From Pseudomonas sp. GD04019 (lineage in GTDB: Bacteria > Pseudomonadota > Gammaproteobacteria > Pseudomonadales > Pseudomonadaceae), in assembly GCF_029837695.1 (NCBI RefSeq), contig NZ_JAOEEA010000003.1, forward strand, positions 62,001 through 126,000: DNA of 64,000 nt. The letters run 5' to 3'. Position 1 is the stretch's first letter; the number at the start of each line of letters is the position of its first letter. Both the position numbers and the translations under genes were made by a program. Of the stretch, positions 48,796-61,423 are shown piece by piece. A model generated the notes under the pieces. That model made no database searches. It was not told the DNA's origin and saw only the letters and a list, made by a program, of their open reading frames with translations.

Positions 48796-49530
48796 TCAGT
48801 ACTTCTGGGCGATGGCCTGCAGCTGGCCCTCGCTGCGCAGCTGCTCGAGGGCGGTGCGCAGCTTGTCCACGGTGGCGTCCGGCGTCTGCTTGTTGAGCGC
48901 CAGGTAGAGATCGCCACGACCGAAGGTCAGCACCACGCGGAAGTCCTTGTAGCCCTGCTGACGGGCCAGGTACTGGCCGGCGATCGAGGAAGTCACCCAC
49001 AGGTCGATCTGGCCTTCGGCCAGGCGCACCGGGTTTTCCTTGTCGTACAGCGACTGCTGCACGTCCAGACCGGCCTCGACCACCTTCTCGCTGGGCGCAT
49101 CGCCCTTGTAGCCACCCAGCCGGTACTGCTTGGCCTGGTCCAAGCTGCTCAGCTGGATCGGCGAATCCGCGCGGGCGAGCAGCACCCAGTCTTCGCTGGC
49201 GATGGGGCCGACCCACTTGAACAGGTCCTCGCGCTCCGCCGTACGTGCCACCGAGAACAGGCCGTAGCCGGCATCCTTGAGCGCCTGGTTGTAGACCCGC
49301 TCCCAGGGGAAACGGAGAATCTGCTGGCACTCGATGGCCGCGCGCTGGCAGACCAGACGCATGGTCTCGGAGTTGATGCCATTGATGCCCTCGTCGCGGG
49401 CGAAGTTGCCGCCACTGACGGCCATGTTGAAGGGCGGTAGATTTTCCGTGAGCAGCACCAGCGACTCGGCACGCGCCTGGGTGGTGCCGACCAACAGCAG
49501 GAACAGGGCCAGCATCCTTGGGAACAACAT
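48796..49530 (-). CDS. Periplasmic solute-binding protein, tandem paralogue 3
   Basis: This 244-residue paralogue has a signal peptide (1-20, ending TQARA) and the opening VLLTENLPPFNMAVSGGNF. It shares the LRFPWERVYNQAL and FKWVGP blocks with paralogues 1 and 2 but carries two Cys (CQRAAIECQQ) in a position where they have none. AAGGAG precedes the ATG at 49530. It lies 98 bases downstream of hisF with no clear terminator between, so read-through from the his operon is possible. Confidence 0.88.
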   Translation of the reverse strand: MLFPRMLALFLLLVGTTQARAESLVLLTENLPPFNMAVSGGNFARDEGINGINSETMRLVCQRAAIECQQILRFPWERVYNQALKDAGYGLFSVARTAEREDLFKWVGPIASEDWVLLARADSPIQLSSLDQAKQYRLGGYKGDAPSEKVVEAGLDVQQSLYDKENPVRLAEGQIDLWVTSSIAGQYLARQQGYKDFRVVLTFGRGDLYLALNKQTPDATVDKLRTALEQLRSEGQLQAIAQKY

Positions 49531-49628
49531 AGAAACTCCTTGCAGATAGGGGCGTTCGCGAGCGCGAACTGACCCTGGCATTTTAGCCGGCCCTACTGAA
49601 GGTGGTTAGCGACTCCCGCACAGGTGCT

Positions 49629-50399
49629 TCAGCGCACCACGATGCCGCGGCTGGCCAGGTAGGCCTTGGCTTCCGGCACGCTGTATTCGCCGAAGTGGAA
49701 GATGCTGGCGGCCAGCACCGCATCGGCCTTGCCTTCGAGAATGCCGGCGGCCAGGTGTTCCAGGTTGCCGACACCGCCGGAGGCGATTACCGGAATACCC
49801 ACCATCTCGCTGATGGCACGAGTCACGCCAAGGTCGTAGCCGCTCTTCACGCCGTCCTGATCCATGCTGGTCAGCAGGATCTCGCCGGCGCCCAGATCTT
49901 CCATCTTCTTCGCCCAGAGCACGGCGTCCAGGCCGGTCGGCTTGCGCCCGCCGTGGGTGAAGATTTCCCAGCGGCCCGGCTCGCCCGGTGCGGAGACGCG
50001 CTTGGCGTCGATGGCGACGACGATGCACTGGGAGCCGAAGCGATCGGCGGCCTCGCCGACGAACTCGGGGTTGAACACCGCTGCAGTGTTGATCGAGACC
50101 TTGTCCGCGCCGGCATTCAGCAGGTTGCGGATGTCCTGCACGGTACGCACGCCGCCACCCACGGTGAGCGGGATGAATACCTGGCTGGCCATGCGCTCCA
50201 CCGTGTGCAGCGTGGTGTCGCGACCATCGACACTGGCGGTGATGTCGAGGAAGGTAATCTCGTCGGCGCCCTGCTCGTCGTAGCGACGGGCGATTTCCAC
50301 CGGGTCGCCGGCGTCGCGGATGTTCTCGAACTGGACGCCCTTGACCACGCGACCGTTGTCCACGTCGAGGCAGGGGATGATGCGCTTTGCCAGTGCCAT
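49629..50399 (-). CDS. hisF: Imidazole glycerol phosphate synthase cyclase subunit HisF
   Basis: This 256-residue (beta/alpha)8 barrel forms imidazole glycerol phosphate and AICAR from PRFAR with ammonia from HisH. It has [15 protein letters not shown] at the N-terminus (catalytic Asp), a second catalytic Asp in [13 protein letters not shown], and phosphate loops VGGGVR and ASGGVG. The length is exactly that expected. The gene is 17 bases downstream of hisA. Confidence 0.96.
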   Translation of the reverse strand: MALAKRIIPCLDVDNGRVVKGVQFENIRDAGDPVEIARRYDEQGADEITFLDITASVDGRDTTLHTVERMASQVFIPLTVGGGVRTVQDIRNLLNAGADKVSINTAAVFNPEFVGEAADRFGSQCIVVAIDAKRVSAPGEPGRWEIFTHGGRKPTGLDAVLWAKKMEDLGAGEILLTSMDQDGVKSGYDLGVTRAISEMVGIPVIASGGVGNLEHLAAGILEGKADAVLAASIFHFGEYSVPEAKAYLASRGIVVR

Positions 50400-50416
50400 G
50401 CTATAGCTCCGTCGAC

Positions 50417-51160
50417 TTACTCGACCTTGTTCTTCAGGTCGCAGATGGCCTGGGCCTCGGCCACGTCCAGGGTGCCTTCGTAGATCGCGCGACCGGTGAT
50501 CGCACCGACGATGCCGCGATTGTTGGTGTCCAGCAGGGCCTGGATATCGCCGATGTTGTGGATGCCGCCGGAAGCGATCACCGGGATGCGGCTGGCGTTG
50601 GCCAGGGCCACGGTTGCCGGGATGTTGCAGCCCTGCATCATGCCGTCTTTGGCGATATCGGTATAAACGATGGCGGAGACGCCGTCGGCCTCGAAGCGCT
50701 TGGCCAGGTCGGTGGCCTGCACGCTGGAGACTTCGGCCCAGCCGTCGGTGGCGACGAAGCCGTCCTTGGCATCCAGGCCGACGATGACCTTGCCCGGGAA
50801 GGCCTTGCAGGCGTCGGTGACGAACTGCGGGTCTTTCACCGCCTTGGTGCCGATGATCACGTAGCTGACGCCGGCGCGCACGTAATGCTCGATGGTCTCC
50901 AGGGTGCGGATGCCGCCGCCGATCTGGATCGGCAGGTTCGGGTAGCGCTTGGCGATGGCGGTGACCACCTCGCCGTTGACCGGCTGGCCCTCGAAGGCGC
51001 CGTTGAGGTCGACCAGGTGCAGGCGACGGCAACCGCCCTCGACCCACTTGGCGGCCATGCTCACCGGGTCATCGGAGAACACCGTGGAGTCTTCCATGCG
51101 GCCCTGGCGCAGACGCACGCAGGCGCCGTCCTTGAGATCGATAGCGGGGATAATCAGCAT
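50417..51160 (-). CDS. hisA: Phosphoribosyl-ProFAR isomerase HisA
   Basis: This 247-residue barrel enzyme catalyses the Amadori rearrangement of ProFAR to PRFAR in histidine synthesis. It has [20 protein letters not shown] (catalytic Asp8), IGGGIRTLE and the second acid in [12 protein letters not shown] (Asp near 170). The ATG at 51160 gives the universal HisA opening. hisF follows directly; the DUF2164 gene precedes it by 37 bases. Confidence 0.96.
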   Translation of the reverse strand: MLIIPAIDLKDGACVRLRQGRMEDSTVFSDDPVSMAAKWVEGGCRRLHLVDLNGAFEGQPVNGEVVTAIAKRYPNLPIQIGGGIRTLETIEHYVRAGVSYVIIGTKAVKDPQFVTDACKAFPGKVIVGLDAKDGFVATDGWAEVSSVQATDLAKRFEADGVSAIVYTDIAKDGMMQGCNIPATVALANASRIPVIASGGIHNIGDIQALLDTNNRGIVGAITGRAIYEGTLDVAEAQAICDLKNKVE

Positions 51161-51197
51161 CGCTTGAACCTGCTCAAATCGTGAATTCGTGGATGGG

Positions 51198-51455
51198 TCA
51201 GCTCTTCTCGAGCGCCCACAAATCGCTTTCCAGGCTGGCGAAACGCTCGGCCAGCAGGGCCTGCGTGTCGGCAATCGCCTTGTTGTAGTCGTGCGGGGCG
51301 ATCTCGCGGCCGATCAGGTCGAGCACTTCCTGCACCTCGAACGAGCCCAGTTCGAGTTCGAAGCGGTCTTCCAGAAAGCGCCCCAGCACCTGCAACGCCG
51401 CCTGCCGCTGAGCACCTTCGAGCTCCAGCAGCGCGACCTTCTTGCCCCGGCTCAT
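51198..51455 (-). CDS. DUF2164 family protein, 85 aa
   Basis: This 85-residue helical, cytoplasmic protein has the DUF2164 pattern: a basic start ([10 protein letters not shown]), [20 protein letters not shown], then [15 protein letters not shown]. The function of the family is not known to me. It starts on the base next to the hisH stop and is followed by hisA, so it is expressed as part of the histidine operon; a role with HisH or HisA is possible but only by position. Confidence 0.9.
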   Translation of the reverse strand: MSRGKKVALLELEGAQRQAALQVLGRFLEDRFELELGSFEVQEVLDLIGREIAPHDYNKAIADTQALLAERFASLESDLWALEKS

Positions 51456-52094
51456 TTACCGGCGGCCATCCCAGCCGACGAAGTTCTGCAGCAACTGCAG
51501 GCCATGGGTATGGCTCTTCTCCGGGTGGAACTGCACGGCGAAGCGCGAGCCATCGGCCAGCGCCGCGGCGAAATCCTTGCCGTAGTGACCGCCACCGACC
51601 ACCTGTGCCGGGTTGCCAGCCTCGATGTAGTAGCTGTGCACGAAGTAGAAACGACCGTGGTTCGGAATCTCGTGCCACAGCGGGTGATCGACCACCTGCG
51701 CCACCTCGTTCCAGCCCATGTGCGGCACCTTCAGGTGCTCGCCGTCTTCATGCAGGTCCTTGCCGAAGAAGCGCACCTGGCCGGGGAACAGGCCGATGCA
51801 GTCGACGCCGCCGTTCTCCTCGCTGCGCTCGAGCAGGGCCTGCATGCCGACACAGATGCCGAGGAAAGGGCGATCAACGCTGACTTCACGCACCAGCTCG
51901 TCGAAGCCCAGGCGCTTGATCTCGGCCATGCAGTCGCGGATCGCGCCGACGCCCGGGAACACCACGCGGTCGGCCTCGCGAATTACCGCGGCATCGCTGG
52001 TGACGATCACTCGCCCGGCGCCAACGTGCTCGAGGGCCTTGGCCACCGAGTGCAGGTTGCCCATGCCGTAGTCGATTACTGCAACTGTCTGCAT
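51456..52094 (-). CDS. hisH: Imidazole glycerol phosphate synthase glutamine amidotransferase subunit HisH
   Basis: This 212-residue class I glutamine amidotransferase supplies ammonia to HisF. It has [17 protein letters not shown] at the start, the nucleophile in [10 protein letters not shown] (Cys81) and the His/Glu pair in QFHPEKSH near 190. The start lies next to the hisB stop, and DUF2164 follows without a gap. Confidence 0.96.
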   Translation of the reverse strand: MQTVAVIDYGMGNLHSVAKALEHVGAGRVIVTSDAAVIREADRVVFPGVGAIRDCMAEIKRLGFDELVREVSVDRPFLGICVGMQALLERSEENGGVDCIGLFPGQVRFFGKDLHEDGEHLKVPHMGWNEVAQVVDHPLWHEIPNHGRFYFVHSYYIEAGNPAQVVGGGHYGKDFAAALADGSRFAVQFHPEKSHTHGLQLLQNFVGWDGRR

Positions 52095-52688
52095 TTACAG
52101 GCAGCCCTTGGTCGACGGCATCTGCCCGGCCATGCGCGGGTCCAGCTCGACGGCCATGCGCAGGGCGCGACCGAAGGCCTTGAACACGGTCTCGATCTGG
52201 TGGTGGGTGTTGCTGCCACGCAGGTTGTCGATATGCAGGGACACCAAGGCATGATTGACGAAGCCCTGGAAGAACTCCTGGAACAGGTCCACGTCGAAGC
52301 CACCTACCACCGCGCGGGTGAACGGCACGTGCATCTGCAGGCCGGGGCGGCCGGAAAAGTCGATCACCACGCGCGACAGCGCCTCGTCCAGCGGGACGTA
52401 GGAGTGGCCGTAGCGGGTCATGCCCTTCTTGTCGCCGACGGCCTTGGCGAAGGCCTGGCCGAGGGTGATGCCGACGTCTTCCACGGTGTGGTGATCGTCG
52501 ATGTGCAGGTCGCCCTTGCAGTAGATGTCCAGGTCGATCAGGCCATGACGGGCGATCTGGTCGAGCATGTGCTCGAGGAACGGCACGCCAATATCGAACT
52601 TGGCCTTGCCGGTACCATCCAGGTTGATCGAGACCTTGATCTGGGTCTCCAGGGTGTTGCGCTCGACGGATGCCGTACGTTCGGCCAT
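52095..52688 (-). CDS. hisB: Imidazoleglycerol-phosphate dehydratase HisB (monofunctional)
   Basis: This 197-residue Mn enzyme dehydrates imidazole glycerol phosphate. The two His-rich metal motifs ([14 protein letters not shown] near 70 and [17 protein letters not shown] near 155) are present, with [13 protein letters not shown]. There is no N-terminal phosphatase domain, so this is the monofunctional form usual in Pseudomonas. The ATG at 52688 has GGAG upstream; a longer frame has no family similarity. It is the first gene of the run hisB-hisH-DUF2164-hisA-hisF. Confidence 0.96.
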   Translation of the reverse strand: MAERTASVERNTLETQIKVSINLDGTGKAKFDIGVPFLEHMLDQIARHGLIDLDIYCKGDLHIDDHHTVEDVGITLGQAFAKAVGDKKGMTRYGHSYVPLDEALSRVVIDFSGRPGLQMHVPFTRAVVGGFDVDLFQEFFQGFVNHALVSLHIDNLRGSNTHHQIETVFKAFGRALRMAVELDPRMAGQMPSTKGCL

Positions 52689-52836
52689 CTCCAGCTCCAC
52701 AGGCTGCTCACGGGAAAAGGCCGCCATTATAGGCGGGCCGTGGCTTGGGCGGCTACCGGCGGTGGTCGGGGGCGTGGCTATCGGCGCGATTGAGCTGGCT
52801 TTACACTGCGCAGCCTGCTCTTGCGAGGAAGTCGTC

Positions 52837-53235
52837 ATGCCCGTTCTGGTCGAAATCGTCAGCCGCCCGTCCGCCCAGGACCACACCGACCTGGGCAAGG
52901 TCTACGCCGACGCCCCGGACTGGCTACTTGAGCCCTACGCCAGCATCGATGCCCTGCTGGCCGACGGTATTGGCAAGGGCAAGCTGATCGCCGGGCGCTT
53001 CAACGACCGTCTGCTCGGTGCCGCCCTGCTGGAACGCGACGGGCCGCACTGGCGCCTGTCGCACCTGTGCGTGCGCAAGGTCACCCGCAAGCGTGGCGTG
53101 GCCCGGCGCATTCTCGACGAGGCCAAGCGCCTGGCGTCTGATGCCGGCAAGCCGCTGCACCTGGCCGCCCCTCGCGATCACCTGGAGAGCCAGGCTCTGG
53201 CCGCGCGCAGCGGCCTGCCGCTGGATAGCCTGTAG
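52837..53235 (+). CDS. PanZ/PanM-like GNAT-fold protein
   Basis: This 132-residue protein with a single acetyltransferase-like domain resembles E. coli PanM/PanZ, the acetyl-CoA sensor that promotes maturation of aspartate decarboxylase PanD. Shared features are the acidic [16 protein letters not shown] helix, [17 protein letters not shown] and the acetyl-CoA loop [16 protein letters not shown] generic GNAT role cannot be excluded. GAGGAA precedes the ATG at 52837. It is divergent from hisB across about 150 bases that should hold both promoters. Confidence 0.75.
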   Translation: MPVLVEIVSRPSAQDHTDLGKVYADAPDWLLEPYASIDALLADGIGKGKLIAGRFNDRLLGAALLERDGPHWRLSHLCVRKVTRKRGVARRILDEAKRLASDAGKPLHLAAPRDHLESQALAARSGLPLDSL

Positions 53236-53320
53236 GAGCAGCCTGGAGGGCGAATCACGCTCCATCGATAAGCGCGCGGCGCCCTGTTGGGTGAAAAAAG
53301 CGTCATCCGCCCTGTGAGTC

Positions 53321-53378
53321 GCAGCCCGGACAACATCCGGGAGCAGGCAACTCCGCCCCCGGATTGCATCCGGACTAC
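53321..53378. repeat. Inverted repeat (AGCCCGGA...TCCGGACTACG type)
   Basis: GCAGCCCGGA and ATCCGGG on one side are mirrored by CCCCGGATTGCATCCGGACT on the other, about 60 bases in all. The right arm is nearly the same as the inner repeat at 32398-32421. It is a dispersed intergenic palindrome between convergent genes. Confidence 0.8.
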
Positions 53379-54589
53379 GCCTGCGCCAGCTGCGGGCGCG
53401 CCGCCAGCCAGACCAGCCACAGCAGACTGGCCAGGCACAGCCCGACCAGACCGAGCCCCAGCATCGGCTGCTGCGGCGCCAGCCACAGCGTCCAGGCCAG
53501 AGCCGCGCCCGCCATCGCCACCTGACGCCCCGCCTCCACCTTCCACAAGGCGCGCTTGCCCTCGAACAGCAGGCCCAGGCCAACGCAGCCGGCCAGCACC
53601 AGCGGCACCAGCAGCAGCGCGTGCCACAGCTCGGCGCGCTTGACCGCCGCCAGATAGCTCAGGGCCATGGCGTTGATCGCCACGAACTGGACGAAGGCAT
53701 ACCACTTCAGGCTCGCCGGATAGGCGCAGTCGAACTTGTCCGCGCCCATCTTCGGCCAGGGCCGCTCGGCGACATCCGCCGGGCGCCAGCCCGTGGGCAT
53801 CCACCACAGGCGCAGCTTGTCCCACCAGGAACGGGTCGCCATGGCGTCGGCCCACAGCAGGCGCCACCAGGAGAACTGCAGGCGGATCGGGTCGAAGGTG
53901 CGCACCGGGGTGGTCACGCCGTAGCGCACCGGCTCGTCCTCGTCGGCATAGGTGCCGAACAGGCGATCCCAGACGATGAACACGCCGCCGTGGTTCTTGT
54001 CGATGTAGCGGTCGTTCTGCCCGTGGTGCACGCGGTGGTTGGTCGGCGTGACCATGAACCACTCCAGCACGCCCAAGCGGCCGATGTGCTGCGAATGAAT
54101 CCAGAACTGGTAGACCAGCTGTGCGCCGAGCAGCACCAGGAACAGCGGCAACGGCAGGCCGAGCAGCGCCAGCGGCAGGTAGAACGGCCAGTCGAAGGCG
54201 GTCTGGAACGCGCCCTTGCGCAGCGCGGTGGACAGGTTGAAGTCCTCGCTGGAGTGGTGCGGCTGGTGCGCGCCCCACAACAGGTTGTAGCGATGCAGGC
54301 TGCGGTGCGCCCAGTAGAAGCAGAAATCCACGGCGATGAAGCCGAGCAGCCAGGTCCAGGGCGAGGCCGGATCGGGCGTCCACAACCGCGCATGCTCGTA
54401 AAGCCAGGCATAGGGGATCAGCAGCAGCAGACGCAGCGGCCCCTCCAGCAGCACGCGCAGCACCGCAGTGTTGATGCTAGTGGTGGCATCGGCCAGGCGA
54501 TAGGTGTGGCGGCCACTCCAGCGCTCATAGGCGAGCTCCAGCAGCATCAGCAGGATGTACAACGGCACGGCCATCACCACGATATTCAT
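53375..54589 (-). CDS. Fatty acid hydroxylase/sterol desaturase superfamily membrane protein
   Basis: This 404-residue di-iron membrane protein carries the three His clusters HRSLHR (about 95-100), HQPHHSSEDFN (about 107-117) and NHRVHHGQND (about 184-193). At least eight hydrophobic segments are present, and the last four (about 300-400) form an extension beyond the catalytic core. Superfamily members hydroxylate or desaturate lipids; the substrate here is unknown. The ATG at 54589 is followed by a membrane helix. It is divergent from the asmA-like gene. Confidence 0.88.
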   Translation of the reverse strand: MNIVVMAVPLYILLMLLELAYERWSGRHTYRLADATTSINTAVLRVLLEGPLRLLLLIPYAWLYEHARLWTPDPASPWTWLLGFIAVDFCFYWAHRSLHRYNLLWGAHQPHHSSEDFNLSTALRKGAFQTAFDWPFYLPLALLGLPLPLFLVLLGAQLVYQFWIHSQHIGRLGVLEWFMVTPTNHRVHHGQNDRYIDKNHGGVFIVWDRLFGTYADEDEPVRYGVTTPVRTFDPIRLQFSWWRLLWADAMATRSWWDKLRLWWMPTGWRPADVAERPWPKMGADKFDCAYPASLKWYAFVQFVAINAMALSYLAAVKRAELWHALLLVPLVLAGCVGLGLLFEGKRALWKVEAGRQVAMAGAALAWTLWLAPQQPMLGLGLVGLCLASLLWLVWLAARPQLAQA

Positions 54590-54827
54590 CGCAACCTCAC
54601 AGGCGAATTCTTGTTGTCATGCCCGCAGCCTAACCCCGCAGCGCCAGCGGCGGGTGGGCCGTCGCTGCCAAAACGGCCTTCCCCGCGCGCCAGCGCCGGC
54701 ACGCGCCACAGGGGAACCGCTCGTCGACTTGGTCATCCAACCCCTGCCACGCACGGCGCTCGCCGCGCCCCACGGCGGCGGTATACTTCCGCCCCTATAT
54801 AGAAGAACCCCACACAAGGACTGGTCC

Positions 54828-57046
54828 ATGAAAGCCATTGGCAAAATCCTGGGTCTGGTATTTCTCGGGCTGCTGCTGATCATCGTCGGCCTCGGCTTCG
54901 CCCTGACCCATCTGTTCGACCCCAACGACTACAAGGACGAGATCCAGCAACTGGCCCGCGACAAGGCCAACCTCGAACTGCAGCTCAAGGGCGATATCGG
55001 CTGGAGCCTGTTCCCCTGGCTCGGCCTGGAGCTGACCGACGCCACCCTGGCCAGCGCCGACACCCCGGACAAGCCCTTCGCCGACCTGCGCCTGCTCGGC
55101 CTGTCCGTGCGCGTGCTGCCGCTGCTGTACCAGGAAGTGCAGATGAGCGACATCCGCGTCGATGGCCTAAACCTGACCCTGCAGCGCGACGAGAAAGGCC
55201 GCGGCAACTGGGAGGGCGTCGGCCAGCCGGCCAAGCCCGCGCAGAACGAACCAGCACCAACCACGCCCGGCGAGCCGAGCGAAACCACCGCGCAGACCAC
55301 CGACGAGAGCGGCAAGCCGGTCAAGCTGGACATCGACAGCCTGACCCTCAGCACCTCGCGCATCGACTACCACGACGCCAAGAGCGGCAAGCAGTTCAGC
55401 GCCGAGGGCATCGAGCTGTCCACCGGCGCCATCCGCGAGGGCGCGGATATCCCGGTCAAGCTGCTGGCCTTCCTCGGCAGCAACCAACCGGTACTGCGCG
55501 CCAAGACCGAGCTGCAGGGCCTGCTGCGCTTCGACCGTGACCTCAAGCGCTACCAGCTGCAGGACCTCAAGCTGGCCGGCGAAGCCTCCGGCGAGCCGCT
55601 GGGTGGCAAGACCCTGACCTTCTCCAGCCAGGGCCAGTTGCTGCTCGACCAGTCCGCCCAGGTGGCCGAATGGACCGGCATCAAGCTCTCCGCCAACCAG
55701 CTGCGCGCCCTCGGCGAGCTGAAGCTGCGCAACCTGGACAAGACCGCCCAGCTGGAGGGCAACCTGTCGCTGGCCCAGTTCAACCTGCGCGAATTCCTCG
55801 ACGGCATCGGCATCGCCCTACCCGCCATGCGCGACGGCGGCACCCTGAAGAGCTTCGAGATGTCCGCCCGCCTGGCCGGCACGCCGAGTAGCGTCAACTT
55901 CAACGACCTCAGCCTGAAGCTGGACGACAGCACATTCAGCGGCAGCCTGGCGGTCAGCGACTTCGCCAGGCAGGCCCTGCGCCTGCAGCTCAAGGGCGAC
56001 AAGCTCGACCTCGACCGCTACCTGCCGCCGGAAAACCAGGACGCCGACTCCGGCGCGGCGCGCAAGGGCGAGGTCAAGGAAGCCGTGGCCGCCGCCGGCA
56101 AGAGCGGCACCACGCCGCTGCCGAACGCGCCGACCCAACAAGCCTGGAGCAGCGAGCCGGCTCTGCCGCTGGAGAGCCTGCGCAAGCTCGACGTGCAGGC
56201 GACCCTCAGCCTCGGCCAACTGACCCTGAGCAAACTGCCGATCGAAAACGCCAGCCTCAAGGCGTCTGCCAAGGGCGGCCTGCTCGACCTGCAGGAACTG
56301 CGCGGCGATCTGCATGGCGGCGAGTTCGTCGTCCGCTCGCAGCTCGACGCGCGCCCGGCCGTGCCGCAGCTGACCCTGAACCAGCAGCTCAAGCGCATTC
56401 CCGTGGAGAAGCTGATCGAGGCCCGCGGCGAGAAGGCACCGGTACGCGGCCAGCTTGACCTGAGCGCCAACCTGCGCACCCAGGGCAACAGCCAGAAGGC
56501 CTGGATCGACGCGCTCAACGGCACGTCCAGCTTCAGCCTGAGCGACGGCGTGCTGGTCGACGCCAACCTGGAGCAGCAGCTGTGCCAGGGCATCGCCACC
56601 CTCAATCGCAAATCCCTGTCCGGCGAGCCGCGCGGCAAGGACACACCGTTCGAGGAGCTGCACGGCAACCTGAAGTTCACCAACGGCGTGGCCAGCAACC
56701 CCGACCTCAAGGCGCGCATCCCCGGCCTGACCGTCAATGGTGACGGCGATCTCGACCTGCGCGTGCTGGGCATGGACTACCGCGTCGGCATTGTCATCGA
56801 AGGCGACAAGGGCGCCATGCCGGACCCGGCCTGCCAGGTCAACGAACGCTATGTCGGCCTGGAATGGCCACTGCGCTGCCGCGGCCCGCTGGAACTGGGC
56901 GCCAAGGCCTGCCGCCTGGACAAGGACGGCCTCGGCAAGATCGCCGCCAAGCTGGCCGGCGACAAGCTCGGCGAGAAGCTGGAAGAGAAGCTCGGCGACA
57001 AGGTCAGCCCGGAACTCAAGGACGCACTGAAGGGCCTGTTCAACCG

Positions 57047-57050
<4 letters not shown>
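54828..57050 (+). CDS. AsmA-family protein
   Basis: This 740-residue protein has one N-terminal membrane helix (about 7-28) and a very long, beta-rich periplasmic region with the AsmA pattern: an N-terminal [18 protein letters not shown] block and a C-terminal [37 protein letters not shown] block. AsmA-like proteins are thought to move phospholipid between membranes. A Pro/Thr-rich linker lies at about 130-160. AAGGA precedes the ATG at 54828. Its stop overlaps the mutY start (ATGA), so the two are coupled, as they are elsewhere in Pseudomonas. Confidence 0.92.
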
Positions 57051-58110
<1,060 letters not shown>

Positions 58111-58114
<4 letters not shown>

Positions 58115-58383
58115 GCCGTACCATCCACTGCCGCAAGTTCAACGAAGATCTGCCCGGTCTCGATCGTCCGCCCTACCCCGGCGCCAAGGGCCAGGACATC
58201 TTCGACAACGTGTCGAAGAAGGCCTGGGACGAGTGGCAGGCACACCAGACCATGCTGATCAACGAGCGCCGGCTGAACATGATGAACGCCGAAGACCGCA
58301 AGTTCCTCCAGGCCGAGATGGACAAGTTCCTCTCCGGCGAGGACTACGCCAAGGCCGACGGCTACGTGCCACCGAGCGCCTGA
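58111..58383 (+). CDS. Probable Fe(2+)-trafficking protein YggX
   Basis: This 90-residue protein has the conserved opening [18 protein letters not shown] (Cys7), then [20 protein letters not shown] and a C-terminal helical part ending YVPPSA. YggX protects Fe-S enzymes and is found downstream of mutY, itself an Fe-S protein, in many gammaproteobacteria. The ATG at 58111 overlaps the mutY stop. Confidence 0.95.
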
Positions 58384-58467
58384 TGCGGATGCGGGGCGGA
58401 AACGCCCCGCACCACCCCAAAAACTCGTAACCGCCCGTCTGTACTGAAATTTTTTTCATCCTCTCGC

Positions 58468-58496
58468 TTGACACTGTCCGGCCAAATCCGTTTAAT
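58468..58496 (+). promoter_or_regulatory. Sigma-70 promoter of tRNA-Phe
   Basis: TTGACA (58468-58473), a 17-base spacer and TTTAAT (58491-58496) stand just ahead of the tRNA. The -35 is a perfect consensus and the spacing is ideal. A GC-rich GCGCCCC stretch at the predicted start, 58497-58504, resembles a stringent discriminator. Confidence 0.85.
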
Positions 58497-58507
58497 TGCG
58501 CCCCGTT

Positions 58508-58583
58508 GCCCAGATAGCTCAGTTGGTAGAGCAGGGGATTGAAAATCCCCGTGTCGGCGGTTCGACTCCGTCTCTGGGCACCA
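58508..58583 (+). tRNA. tRNA-Phe (GAA)
   Basis: A 76-base cloverleaf: acceptor GCCCAGA/TCTGGGC, D-arm with AGTTGGTAGA, anticodon stem GGGGA/TCCCC around TTGAAAA (anticodon GAA at 58541-58543), T-arm with TTCGACT, and encoded CCA. The T stem GGCGG/CCGTC contains one G-T pair. Confidence 0.98.
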
Positions 58584-58591
58584 AAATATAG

Positions 58592-58625
58592 AAACCCCTG
58601 ATTCCGCAAGGTCTCAGGGGTTTTT
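58592..58625 (+). terminator. Terminator after tRNA-Phe
   Basis: AAACCCCTGA and TCAGGGGTTTTT form an eight-base-pair stem with a T run, eight bases after the tRNA. Confidence 0.9.
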
Positions 58626-58675
58626 GCTATCTACGGCGCAGGAACCGCGCCCATGCTTCGGCGAGTGGAGCCCAG

Positions 58676-59326
58676 ATGGAATTCATCCAGCTTGTCATCG
58701 ACTTCATCCTGCACATCGACCGCCACCTGGCGGAGCTGACCGCCGCCTACGGGCCGTGGATCTACGGCATCCTGTTCCTGATCATCTTCTGTGAGACCGG
58801 CCTGGTGGTGACGCCCTTCCTGCCCGGCGACTCGCTGCTGTTCGTCGCCGGCGCCATCGCCACCCAGGACGCGATGAACGTGCACATCATGGTGCCGCTG
58901 CTGATCGTCGCCGCCATCCTCGGCGACGCGGTCAACTACAGCATCGGCCGCTTCTTCGGCGCCAAACTGTTCGCCAACCCGGACTCGAAGATCTTCCGCC
59001 GCCGCTACCTGGAAGTGACCGAGGCCTTCTACGACAAGCACGGCGGCAAGACCATCATCCTCGCCCGCTTCGTGCCCATCGTGCGCACCTTCGCCCCCTT
59101 CGTCGCCGGCATGGGCCACATGCCCTACCGCCGCTTCGCCGCCTACAACGTGATCGGCGCCGTTGTCTGGGTCACCCTGTTCAGCTACGCCGGCTACTTC
59201 TTCGGCAACCTGCCGGTGGTGCAGAGCAACCTGCACTACCTGATCGTGGCGATCATCTTCGTCTCGGTCCTGCCGGGGGTGATCGAGATCATTCGCCATC
59301 GCCGGACGGCGGCCAGGGCCGAGTGA
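58676..59326 (+). CDS. DedA-family membrane protein
   Basis: This 216-residue polytopic protein has the DedA/SNARE-associated domain: [19 protein letters not shown] (about 38-56), [13 protein letters not shown] and the Arg-rich [16 protein letters not shown] region that is essential in E. coli YqjA/YghB. Five or so membrane helices are visible. Members act as lipid scramblases or transporters (including C55-P flipping) and support proton-motive-force-dependent functions. GGAG precedes the ATG at 58676. It follows the tRNA terminator, so it has its own promoter. Confidence 0.92.
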   Translation: MEFIQLVIDFILHIDRHLAELTAAYGPWIYGILFLIIFCETGLVVTPFLPGDSLLFVAGAIATQDAMNVHIMVPLLIVAAILGDAVNYSIGRFFGAKLFANPDSKIFRRRYLEVTEAFYDKHGGKTIILARFVPIVRTFAPFVAGMGHMPYRRFAAYNVIGAVVWVTLFSYAGYFFGNLPVVQSNLHYLIVAIIFVSVLPGVIEIIRHRRTAARAE

Positions 59327-59439
59327 GTCAACCGGCGACGGGCCAGCCGTCGCCGATCTGGTAGCCCCTCGCCACCGGTGCAATACTCAGACGAGCGTTA
59401 CTCCCGTCCGAGTCGGCGCGCCGCCGAGGGTAATCAGTG

Positions 59440-61389
<1,950 letters not shown>

Positions 61390-61423
61390 AAAAAGGGCGG
61401 CTCATGGCCGCCCTTCTTCATAC

